In this document: one piece after another, positions 1-11,300 of the stretch
How the letters are laid out: every line of letters starts with the position of its first letter
Numbering within the stretch: position 1 is the first letter of the stretch
Source of the DNA: Arion vulgaris
Taxonomy: Eukaryota; Mollusca; Gastropoda; Stylommatophora; Arionidae
Direction of reading: 5' to 3'
Assembly (NCBI GenBank): GCA_020796225.1
Contig: CM036761.1
Location: 35,104,928 to 35,168,927 of the forward strand
Length of the DNA: 64,000 nt
Translations under genes and position numbers: made by a program
Notes under the pieces: model-generated
Told to the model about the DNA's origin: nothing
Database searches by the model: none
What the model saw: the letters and a program-made list of their open reading frames with translations, nothing else

Positions 1-534
1 CTTCGGTTCGGTGCCATGGAAATCGTAACACTTCGGTTCGGTGCATGGATATCGTAACCTTCGGCTCGGTGCCATGGACATCGTAACCTTCGGTTCGGTG
101 CCATGGACATCGTAACACTTCGGTTCGGTGCATGGACATCGTAACACTTCGGTTCGGTGCCATGGATATCGTAACCTTCGGTTCGGTGCATGGACATCGT
201 AACCTTCGGTTCGGTGCATGGACATCGTAACACTTCGGTTCGGTGCCATGGATATCGTAACACTTCGGTTCGGTGCATGGACATCGTAACACTTCGGTTC
301 GGTGCCATGGATATAATAACACTTCGGTTCGGTGCCATGGATATCGTAACCTTCGGTTCGGTGCCATGGACATCGTAACACTTCGGTTCGGTGCCATGGA
401 TATCGTAACCTTCGGTTCGGTGCATGGACATCGTAACACTTCGGTTCGGTGCCATGGATATCGTAACCTTCGGTTCGGTGCCATGGATATAATAACACTT
501 CGGTTCGGTGCATGGACATCGTAACACTTCAGTT
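1..534. repeat. 28-30 bp satellite, 18 copies, derived from SINE-C
   Basis: Eighteen head-to-tail units of the form CTTCGGTTCGGTGCCATGG plus an ACATCGTAACA-type end. Length variants arise from GCCATGG versus GCATGG and GTAAC versus GTAACA. The array runs off the left edge and passes directly into a SINE-C body at 535. Intact SINE-C copies hold exactly two diverged versions of this unit. Confidence 0.97.
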
Positions 535-655
535 CGGTGCAACGAACACCATAAATGTGTGGCTTTTCTGCCAGCTCACGGAATTGAACCCGCACTCACA
601 GGGAACTTGTCACACGTCGTCCAGCGCGCTACGAACACGTTGGACAGGCGGGCAT
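535..655 (-). mobile_element. SINE-C, head part
   Basis: On the - strand this reads as a tRNA-like head with an A-box-like TAGCGCG..TGGACGACG and a B-box GGGTTCAATTCC. It matches copies at 3486, 7228, 21061, 40816 and 49336. Its internal unit is expanded into the array at 1-534. Confidence 0.85.
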
Positions 656-785
656 AGTATTACTTAAAAATGTAATTGTAACATTTTACAAAACTACCCA
701 AAACGTATTACATATATTGTAAATAGTACATCATGCTTGCTCTATATTTCAAAGCGATATCTTTGCCTTAGTACTTTTTCTTCTT

Positions 786-930
786 TGTCTTGCATTCGTC
801 CGATATGTATTCAGGCGTAGTCAGGGCGTATGGTATGGCGCGTCTGAGAGATTTTTTCGTGAAGGCTTGCTTTCCCTTTTATCAGTGTCCCCGCCATACA
901 ATCGGGCCATCTCTGGCTACAGAGGTGTCT
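786..930. repeat. Dispersed repeat I
   Basis: Shares with 61905-62060 the blocks TTCAGGCGTA, GCGC(G/T)TCTGA.TGATTTTT, a GGTGTCC-type stretch and CCATACG. A diverged retroposon of unknown class; no coding potential seen. Confidence 0.5.
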
Positions 931-1037
931 TATTACTAAATATGTTTTACATTAAAACCACCATTATATTTTTTTGTTGCAGTTTGTTTTCTGAAATCTT
1001 TTATTACGCTTTGTGTGATAACTATAGACTATAAGGG

Positions 1038-1235
1038 GGACTCAATGGCCAAGTGGTTAAGACGTATGTTTGTTGTTCTGAATGTTGAGGTTCGAATCCG
1101 GACCGAATCACGTATGCAATTTGTTTCATGATATCCCTAGGGTTGTTGCGGGAGCTACGGGATTAGTGCTTTGCGCAACCCTCTCGGCAGATGGCGTGCT
1201 ATATAAGGTAAACACTGTGCATTGAAGTAGTCCAT
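1038..1235 (+). mobile_element. tRNA-like SINE
   Basis: Starts with GGGGGACTCAATGGCCAAGTGG, which resembles a leucine/serine tRNA A-box region, and has a B-box GGTTCGAATCC at about 1090. A 100-base unrelated tail follows. A relative lies at 23035. It does not fold as a complete tRNA by eye, so I do not call a tRNA gene. Confidence 0.55.
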
Positions 1236-1721
1236 CCCTCGCCTTTAGATCCCTTTTTATTAATGACTTTATTGCGAAATTGTAAACATCATGACATTGT
1301 TTGCTTTTACGCAGTTTTCTAAAGTTAATCACATAACAACATTACCGGGTACAATGGTGTCTATTATATACTTTAAGCGATATTGATATCCTAAGTCACG
1401 TATCAACTATTCGTTTGTGATAAGAAGGACCGATTGTGCTATACAAACTTTACTGTTAATATTGAAAAGCGTCAGAACAAAGTAAGGAAGATTTGCAAAG
1501 TAAGAAAAAAAAACTACATGCAGAGATATTTTAAAGAAATGTTCTTTATCAAGCAATGAGTACAAAAGAAACGGGGTGGTTTGATTTTGGTATGGTATGT
1601 CCTAAATACCGTCAAATAGTCCGTTAAACCCACGCACACTAACACGGTCGATCGTACGTTATCCACTGACGTATCCTACACATATATATATTTATGTGTG
1701 TATTAAATTGTAATATGCCAT

Positions 1722-2030
1722 TTCTATTAGTACGAGTGTAACCCAAATATAAATATAACATTTCTGTTAGAATGAGTTTACTCTAAATATAAATTTAACA
1801 TGTCTGTAAGAATGAGTCAAACCTAAATATAAAAAAGTGAATTGCATATCCTTTACAAGACTTTGCGAATCAACCCCCGCTTTTAACGCTGTTTGTGATT
1901 TTTCTAGGCATTATGCAGTAGTTTCCCATTGCTGTCTGAACGGGTGGTACCATTGTCCTTTTGTTTAAACCCACGCAAACAATTTAACCTAAATATAAAT
2001 ATAACATGTCTGTTAGAATGAGTTTTTAAA
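1722..2030. repeat. Degenerate ~50-bp tandem interrupted by SINE-B
   Basis: Four diverged units with CTAAATATAAATATAACAT and TCTGTTAGAATGAGT. The third and fourth units are split by a SINE-B 3' block on the - strand (about 1852-1985). Confidence 0.75.
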
Positions 2031-2117
2031 ATAGTTATGTTCTCTTGATCTCATTATATGACTTGTGTTTAATTACTCCATCCATTAATTTGTGCATTGT
2101 CTTCTGCTGTACAATAG

Positions 2118-2305
2118 GCTCCAAACACCACATTCAACAGAGGAGCACTGCTAAACATTGGATTTCTGGAAGCTCTAAAGAGTGCCAAATTTGACTGTTT
2201 TATATTGCACGATGTTGATCTGATTCCACTGAACGATTGGAACTTCTATAGGTGTGGCAAGAATCCAAGACATTATGCCGTAGCCATGAACAAATTCGGA
2301 TTCAA
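2118..2305 (+). CDS. B4GALT-like exon with DVD motif
   Basis: First galactosyltransferase exon in the window. The acceptor is ACAATAG at 2111-2117 and the donor is GTAAGT at 2306. It is read in phase 0 and leaves two bases (AA) that combine with the next exon. It encodes the FNRG block, the DVD metal site and the YRC...HYAVAMNKFGF block. Confidence 0.93.
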
Positions 2306-5300
2306 GTAAGTAGATCATACTATTCTCAAATATATACAAAACTAACAACGTTGCAGCCAAAACTTTTTTTTAAATCAGAAAAAATACAAATACAGAAAAA
2401 CAGGAACATTCTTGATTGTATTATTATTACTACTTATATTTCTACTACTATTACTATTACTATTACTACTACTATTACTACTACTATTACTATTGCTTCT
2501 ACTACTACTACCTACACTACTACTACTACTACTACTACTGTAATAATATTATTACTACTACTATATTAGTATTACTACTAATACTTATACTACTATTACT
2601 ACTAATACTACTTCTACTAATACTGCTGCTGTTACTACTAATGTTACTACTACTATTATTACTACTGAATGAAATGAAAATCGTGGCATATCCTTTACAG
2701 GACGTAGCCATCAGCCACAGTAAATATGTCGTTGATTTTCTTGGCACCACTCATACGTTCAGTAGTTTGTCATTGCTTTCTGAACTCATAAGTGGATTCT
2801 TACTCATTATTGACTAAGATCCACTTATGATCTACCGAACGTATAAGTGCTGCCTAGAAAATCAACTGCTCGTTTTCTGTGGTTGATGACTAGGTCCAGT
2901 AAAGGATACGCCATTAATTCAATTCAGTGTATTTAGTATGTTCCAAATTTGTCGCCGCCTGCGTTCTCCTATCTTGACATAGTCAATTTTGTCAATACGT
3001 TGAATTTGTTTATATATTTCTGTTAATTTATGAAACCGCATTTCACCCCATTTTTTAATTATTGTTTTCACTATTCATGTTCTGAATTTAGCCTGTTTTA
3101 TTGCAAACTCAGTCTTCCTCTTCTTTCTTTCTTTTATCGTCACACTGCTACCGTGTTGTTGCCAGTATCATCGTTTTCTCTTTTTGTCTTGCGCTGTTTT
3201 GTCTTGCGTGGGGGATTGTTATTGTTGCTCTTGGACAGGATTCTGCTCTGCCATCTAACCATCTTTTTCGTGATCTTCCTCTCGCATTCTTTCCATATGT
3301 TCTGTTTAAGAAGACTCTGCTTACTATGGAGTTTGGATGGATTCTTATTAAGTGGCCAAACCACTGCATTCTTTGTTTCTCAATGTAATTCAATCAAGAT
3401 TCTGTGCCAACTTTCTTTCTTATGCAATCTCCGTCGTGTGTTATTAATATACGAAATGGCTTAATCCCTAACCCTTTTGATGTTGTTTTTTCCGATCCAG
3501 AAGCACTTGAGCTTTTCAGCTCTTCGGCTCGGTGCCATGGACATCGTAATCCTTTGGTTCGGTGCCACGAACACCGTAAATTTGGGGAATCTGTGGCTTT
3601 TTCTGCCATCCGCGGAATTGAACCCACACAGAGGGATAGTCACCAGTAGTCCAACGCACTACGAACACGCTGGGCAGACGGGCTTTTGATATTTTAACTA
3701 TCGGTGTTTTCGACACACCCAGACACAACATCTTCTAATATTCTTATGTCGAGCATCACGTCATTTTCCATAAAATGATGTACGAGCTTTGTTACGCTTC
3801 ATTGATCCGAAGACTTACAAAAGTGTATATGACCCGAAGCTATGCATAACTTCAGATAATGCTAAAATATTACATGCATGACATGTTACTTTGTCATGCA
3901 ACACACTATCTGCTCTCACATTATATAGATATTCTTATGATGTTAGGGCATAAAACACGTGTTGCCCCAGTATATAAAAATATATATTCTTCTCATACCT
4001 TAAAACGTTATAAATCGCATCCAAGTATTTTCTCCATAATCTTCTTCTTATTATTTGCGTTCATTCTTTACGACCAATTTTAATCACTCTTTGTGAAATG
4101 TTTGATCTTTGTCAAGAACGTGTATACGTTGCACATTGGTTTGGTAGACCCATAAACGCATAGACTTCTACACGTTTAGGACACGTGCATCCGATTTCAT
4201 CCCATCTCTATATTCTATGTCCCGGGCAATTCGCTCAATCTCTTCTATGGAATTTAGTCCAACATTTCTTGCCTCTCTCAGTGAAGTTTGTTTCAGGGTT
4301 TTCCTATAGTGTCCTTCCTTTCTTGAACCCTGATTCCCACTTAACTGTCTGCTTTGTTAGTCTTTGATCATTTCGTCTAAGAGTAATCCCAACATATCTT
4401 CTTCTTCTCTTTCTTATAACATGTGTTACTACTAGTGATGTGTACACATTTGACATGAACAGATTTGAGTACATATGCTAATGTACTTACATCCTAAATA
4501 ATGTTATCTTTTTAACCCATAAATTGTCGCTGCATATATATATATATGTATATAATTTTTGTGTATGTTAAAAAGAGAGGCGGCAGTTGTTCATTTTTAA
4601 TTTGAGAATCATCTTCATAGCACATGTCCATAATTACTCCAATCATTTCCTAAGTGCATCTTTTATCGTGTTTTAAACTAAAACCTCGGCCATGTATTGG
4701 TGGGGCTCTCAATGGGAGCAAAGATTAGTAACACTGCGACCTAAAAGACATGTCGTAAGAGGCCACAGAGATAGGAGCATAGGGAAGTTACCCTAGTAAA
4801 TAAAAAGCATTGCAGAAATAGGATGTGCCGTCTTACTTTTAGACACATAACTGATACAATCGCTCTTAGGCTCGGATCACATACAAATCACAAAAAGTGG
4901 TTAACAACTGGTCGATATGGAGTGTTCGAAGAATAAAAAGAAACAAACGACTAATACCTTCCATTCTGTGATAATTGAAATTAGTGAACTTATTTGTTAA
5001 ACATTAGGTACAAGGATAAATATTTCTCAGCGAGTTGAATTTGATCCGACTGGAGCGCCGCTACGGTCGACCCAGCCTCAAATAAATACCAGAGAAACAA
5101 TGGGATGTGTGTAAACACAATATAAACATATTATATATGTATGTATGTATATATATGTATTCCTCTCACTACTGTTGTAAGAAGAAGAAGAAGGAGAAGG
5201 ATAGACACCAATCAACAAACTAGACAACTTCTTCTTTTGCGATCGTTCTTTACGACCAATTGTAATCACTCAATGTGATATGTTTGATCTTTGCTAAGAA

Positions 5301-8300
5301 CGTGTATACGTTGCACATTGATTTGGTAGGCCCCTATATGCATAGATTTCTACATTTTTAGGACATGTGCATCCGATTTTAGCCAAACCTCCTTAGTCGC
5401 CTCTTACGACATGCATGGCAGGCAATAGTGGTTCTATTCTTTACACCTCAAATTTGGCCCCGGTAACCACTCGGACGAAACTAGAGAATAATATTGAAAT
5501 ATTGAAGATGTGGATGTACATAAGAAATTACAATGTTGCATGAACACAAGTATTATAGTTCGTTCCAAAATTCGTGAACATCTTTACCGACCGATATAAC
5601 ATCATCCCCTTGATAGAAATTCTTGATTTTTACATTTTTTTTATAGGTAACAGTGACGACCTTCCAATAGTATTAATTTGCCCACCCAAACCTTTAGTGC
5701 TGTAAGATTTTTATTATATGTTATTACTATAATTACAGCGATGTTGATTTGGTATACTTGCAGAAATTTTACAGTTCGATTGTCAGGTTTGTCTATAACT
5801 AAGCATTTCCGTGTTCCACATGCAATTCAATGCAAGTCAAAATCGGGAATCCCGTGGAATTAATCAGTTCACAATGTTTCCTACCGACTGTCATTGGCCT
5901 ATGTACGCAACATTTACTTTCATCGATAGAAGTGGAAGGTATCATTTGTTCACTATGTTACCTTTCTTTTTATAATATTTAATAGTGATACGCCTTTGCA
6001 AACATTCGCCACCATTTTGTGTATTAATGTAAATTCCAAACTTTGGTTACCATTTTGTTGTGCTTATGTAAAATTATATAACGAAAAACGTTTTTCTGCA
6101 TCAACTAAGCTACCTACCAATTAATTAAACATGAATTCGTAAGGTCGTGAGATATATAAGACCGCATGCAAAGAATTACTTGTATCCATCAGGTAGATTT
6201 CGTACAAATTAAACCTTAGTGTGATCACGAATTTTGGAACGAACTATAACAATATATTTGACACTATTTGTTTTATTAAGCATATTTGATTCTATAAAAT
6301 GTTTAACTAATTTGGACTAACTATTTCCACAGATTAATGTATGACAAATATTTCGGTGGAGTCGTTGGTTTCTCCAAGAAACAGTATATCAATGTTAACG
6401 GTAACTCGAATCTCTACTTTGGCTGGGGTGGAGAGGATGATGATCTTTGGAGTAGGTAAGATGCAGTTGATAGACATGCTAAATATTTAACCGATACAAG
6501 ACTGAGGTTGGAATATAGTTTAGAACAGCTTTTTCCAGACTAGGTTCGCAGATCCCGTGGGTCTGCGAGGTACTCACAGGGAGGTCCTCGGGCTCTTAAA
6601 GAAATATTATGATCTTTGAAATTTCAAACAGAAAAATAAATTTCCAATCATGTTTAAAAACAGTGGTAAAATAATTCCGCTACGCTACGAAATCAAAGGA
6701 TCGGGACCAAACCGGATTCTAAATGTCTGACATGACAAAATAAAAGATCATTTGAAGTTTCCCACAGTCTGAAAAACTGGAGCCAGCTTGACTGTTGGTG
6801 GGGTGTAATAATAACTCCATCGCTTGAGGATTGTTTGTGTTTTAAACGTATATAATTTTGTGGGAGTCCTCGGCAGCAACATTTATTTGAAAGGGGTCCA
6901 CGATAATGCAAAGTTTGGGAACCACTGGTCTAGAATATCGACTAACTTTGATTACCTATTTTATGATCAATCAGATCTGGTACAAAGCTATGACGTAGTA
7001 TTGAGTGGTATTATGAAGTGTGGTTTCATGTTTACAAAATCTTACTAGTAATCAAGCAATAGTAATGAATATACTATTGAACAGTGTGCATGCACCTTCT
7101 GTGGTTAAAAAGAAGCCAGAATGATATTGACTAGACTTGAGGATAATAAATACCATTTCTCGCAGCCTTTACAGAACATACGGTGTGAGGTGACTTTACT
7201 TCTCATCTTAAGGGTTTTAAAGACGAATGTAGTCCGCCTGCCAAGCGTGTTCGTAGCGCGTTGGACTACGGGTGACAAGTCCTCTTTGAGTGTGGGTTCA
7301 ACTCCGCTGACTTGCAGAAAAGCCACATGTTTCCCAGATTTACGGTGTTCGTGGCACCGAACCGAAGGTTTACGATGTCCATGACACCGAGCCGAAGAGT
7401 TTTCAGCTCAAGTGCTTCTGGATCGAGAAAAAAGAGATGAAGGTTTGACTTCATTGCGCCGGGTTTTAACCCACATCGTTTGGTACCTCTCCGCACACGC
7501 CGAGAGCAGTTCATAAAGCACGAACATATGAGTAGTGTTTAGTTGAGCTTTGCATGATCAACAGGTGATGGCGGGGAATGGTAACATGGAACCCTAGCTT
7601 GACTGGTGTATTATTGAGTAGCACATAGACGCTCGTGTGGTGCCGGGTCCCGCATGGAAAGCAAAAAATAGTAGCACTGCGACCTACAAGGCATCTAGTA
7701 AGAGGCGACTGATGTAGGGCACAATTGCACAGCGCACAATCGCTCTTAGGCTCAGATCCCATACAAATCACACAGAGTGGTTAGCGAGTGGTCAATATGG
7801 AGTTTTCGAAGAATTTTCGTGATATAGTATAATCTAGAAAGTGATTAACAATTATTTTGACCCATTTCAGAACATTCAATAAAAACTATACAGTGGACAG
7901 ATACGATTTACGAACCAGTCGATACATGATGATAAAACACAAAGGAGACGTGGGCAACGATAAGAATAGCGAAAGGTAAAACATCCTGTTTGCTGTAACA
8001 TTCAAATATAATATGCATATTTTATCCATGTTTTTTCTGTTTGTCTAACAATCTTTTATATTCGTTTATTCCTGTAGTTGCGTCGAGGTTAGGTGCTCGC
8101 CTTTTATTTTATATTGGTTTATTCCTGTAGTTGCATCGAGGTTAGGTGCTCGCCTTTTATTTTATATTGGTTTATTCCTGTAGTTGCGTCGAGGTTAGGT
8201 GCTCGCCTTTTATTTTATATTGGTTTATTCCTGTAGTTGCGTCGAGGTTAGGTGCTCGCCTTTTATTTTATATTGGTTTATTCCTGTAGTTGCGTCGAGG

Positions 8301-11300
8301 TTAGGTGCTCGCCTTTTATTTTATATTGGTTTATTCCTGTAGTTGCGTCGAGGTTAGGTGCTCGCCTTTTATTTTATATTGGTTTATTCCTGTAGTTGCG
8401 TCGAGGTTAGGTGCTCGCCTTTTATTTTATATTGGTTTATTCCTGTAGTTGCGTCGAGGTTAGGTGCTCGCCTTTTATTTTATATTGGTTTATTCCTGTA
8501 GTTGCGTCGAGGTTAGGTGCTCGCCTTTTATTTTATATTGGTTTATTCCTGTAGTTGCGTCGAGGTTAGGTGCTCGCCTTTTATTCCACAGGTACTCGGT
8601 TCACTTCCTCTTGGTAGCATCGGGATATTTTTTCAGAGATCCCTGATCTCAGTGTAGGTGAGATCGAGTTCCTAGTCTTATCTCAGTGTAGGTGAGATCG
8701 AGTTCCTAGTCTTATCTCAGTGTAGGTGAGATCAAGTTCCTAGTCCTATCTCAGTGTAGGTGAGATCGAGTTCCTAGTCCTATCTCAGTGTAGGTGAGAT
8801 CAAGTTCCTAGTCTTATCAGAGACGGACGATAAAACATAGGTCCCGTTTTTAAGTTGAACACGTAAAAGAACCAATGATAGCTCAAAGTGGAGAAAAACA
8901 AGCTGGAATGTCGCTGCCTGGGCACAGTTCATTAGAAAACAAAATTTAAAATTACAATTCCTACAAAATATTTTTTACAATCTCTTTCTTTCTTTCTTGA
9001 ATTACTTCCTCCTCCCTCCTCCCCAATCCCTAAATCCCACTTCGACAATATTTAACGTGTACTTACATCTACCTGTCGTATTCAGATTTCTGCAATAATT
9101 TGTCTCAATATTATCTTCTGCTTTAAAGTAACTAGATAATATACTTGTTGCTACTGACTTACCTGTATACTTTTACTTTGATTTAGACAGATTTCACTTC
9201 TACTAATTTTCATTTAGGTAATGATCAAACTGTACATACTGGAGTCTAGATATTGGTAGAACAGTGTGTACCTATATATTTCACCGTTTTGGTGTTTCTT
9301 TAGTTCAGTTTAATTGTTCTGTAGCTCACTTCTGGAAGTTGGCACAAGTGGAAGTACTGTTTGTAATAAAATGATGTATGTATAGGAATTTGATTCAACT
9401 CTTGATATCTTGTTTTCCATATATTTTGGTTGATATGTCGTTTTTTAAAATTCTCTCCAAATGTTTGTTATACATATATCACTGAATGTATGTATGGTCT
9501 CAATGAATAACTTTTTCTATCGGTCCCAACAAATGGAAAAAAAACTAGCTGATAACCTAGTTATGTTGGAACAACATTTCGCAAAGATACACAATCTTTT
9601 GAGAGAAAAAAACAACTTAAGAATGAGCTGAAAGGCAAGAGAGATAAGCGCAAACTCTTCAGTAAAACACTTGCGAATTGGCTGTATTTGAAGGCGAAAA
9701 TGGTCAAATACAAACTAGATTTCTTATGTTTTCTATGAGTATCCCCAATAGCAGAGGCGGCGTTGAAGTGGGACGCAAATGGTGCATGAAAGAGAGTACG
9801 ACATAGGAGAATGATGAAACGAACATGCAGAGGCGGCGTTGAAGTGGGACGCAAATGGTGCATGAAAGAGAGTACGACATAGGAGAATGATGAAACGAAC
9901 ATGCAGAGGCGGCGTTGAAGTGGGACGCAAATGGTGCATGAAAGAGAGTACGACATAGGAGAATGATGAAACGAACATTGCTGAGAGAGTCAAGAAATTC
10001 GAACACAAATTCCAGGGACGAGATTGAGCGAGTTGTCCAGGACAGAGCAGGATGGAAAGATTACTTGCACGCCCTATCTAACGTATGACGGAAGGAGCGG
10101 AACTATTATTATTGTTACCCCTAAGTTTGTTTACAATTTGTTATAAAAATTCATTAATGTACACAGTTGTTAATGAAATCAAATGTTATATTTCATAGAC
10201 GGAAAATATTGAAAAGTGGTTTGAAACGTCAGGATATTGAAGGACTGAACACAACTAAATACAAAGTCAACAGTATCAAATTAGATCAACTCTATACTTG
10301 GATTAACGTCTCGCTTGATATGATGGAAATACTAGATGTAAGTACATAATCCTGTTTTATTTTTATAAGTATTTTTATATACATTTTTAAAATTAATTAA
10401 TATAATCGTGTGGGTCCAGAAAGCTCGGCATTTGTTATGGTATTCGGCCAGAATGCCAGATAACTGGTTATAGTAATGCAAAAGCGTTTGCTTATCGACT
10501 TGGACACAAGGACGTTGTGGGTTCAATTCCAAAGTCTATGCGTATGTTATGATCCATGATCCACATCCATATGTTGTCATAGAGAAAACTCGTATCCTAT
10601 AATCATCATCATTGGCATCTTTGTCTCAGGAGACAATAGGTTTTTCGTCACGTAGAATGTTCTGCGCTGAATCACACCGTTTCTTGTGGCTGTAATGACA
10701 TATTCTGGAGTGACAATCCTTGCCACAGTTGCTGCAGGTAAAACTGGAGACTGGAGCTGATACATAAGATATCTCTTCCCTCTGCGCTCTCTTTTACCTC
10801 CATATGTGATGGTGTTTTTCTTCTTTCTTTTTGAGCCATCCCTTTCCTATAAATGTTACTGATTAACGACTTTCGATATACTCCTTTATTTATCAACTTT
10901 CTGTGTAGATGCTCTTGAACATCTTAAACCTTCATTACATTTCGGTTTTTTCTTTACTGATTTTAGACCCCTTGTAAATGTCCATTTAAATATAGACCAT
11001 TTTAAATGTTCCTTTACACAAAAAAAAAGGTAAGTAAAGTAACCCTTTCATACCTCGTAGTATATAGGGCAATACAGTGTTAGGCCTGTATTTTTGATTA
11101 ACCTTCGGCACACGATGGGTGCTGTGGTCAGCATCACGCCGGCCGTCTTTACTTTCCCAGAACATGTCTGGTACCCAGTTGAGGCTGGGTCGACCGTCGC
11201 GGTCGGGAAAAATTCCACGCACACTGCGGGAGTTGAACCCAGACCACCAGCCTTGAGAAGCGAGTTCACTAACAACTACACTACCGCGGCTCTCCCTTTA

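Noticed and set aside
1038..1110. Possible tRNA gene
   Set aside because: A- and B-box-like sequences are present but acceptor and anticodon stems do not pair well by eye, and a related copy with a SINE-like tail exists at 23035.
2252..2817. Open frames rich in Thr, Tyr or Leu
   Set aside because: They read through the (ACT)n/(ATT)n microsatellite in the galactosyltransferase intron.
9561..10008. Three overlapping - strand frames of 91-131 codons
   Set aside because: They are antisense reads of the 76-bp triplicated LINE fragment, whose coding sense is +.
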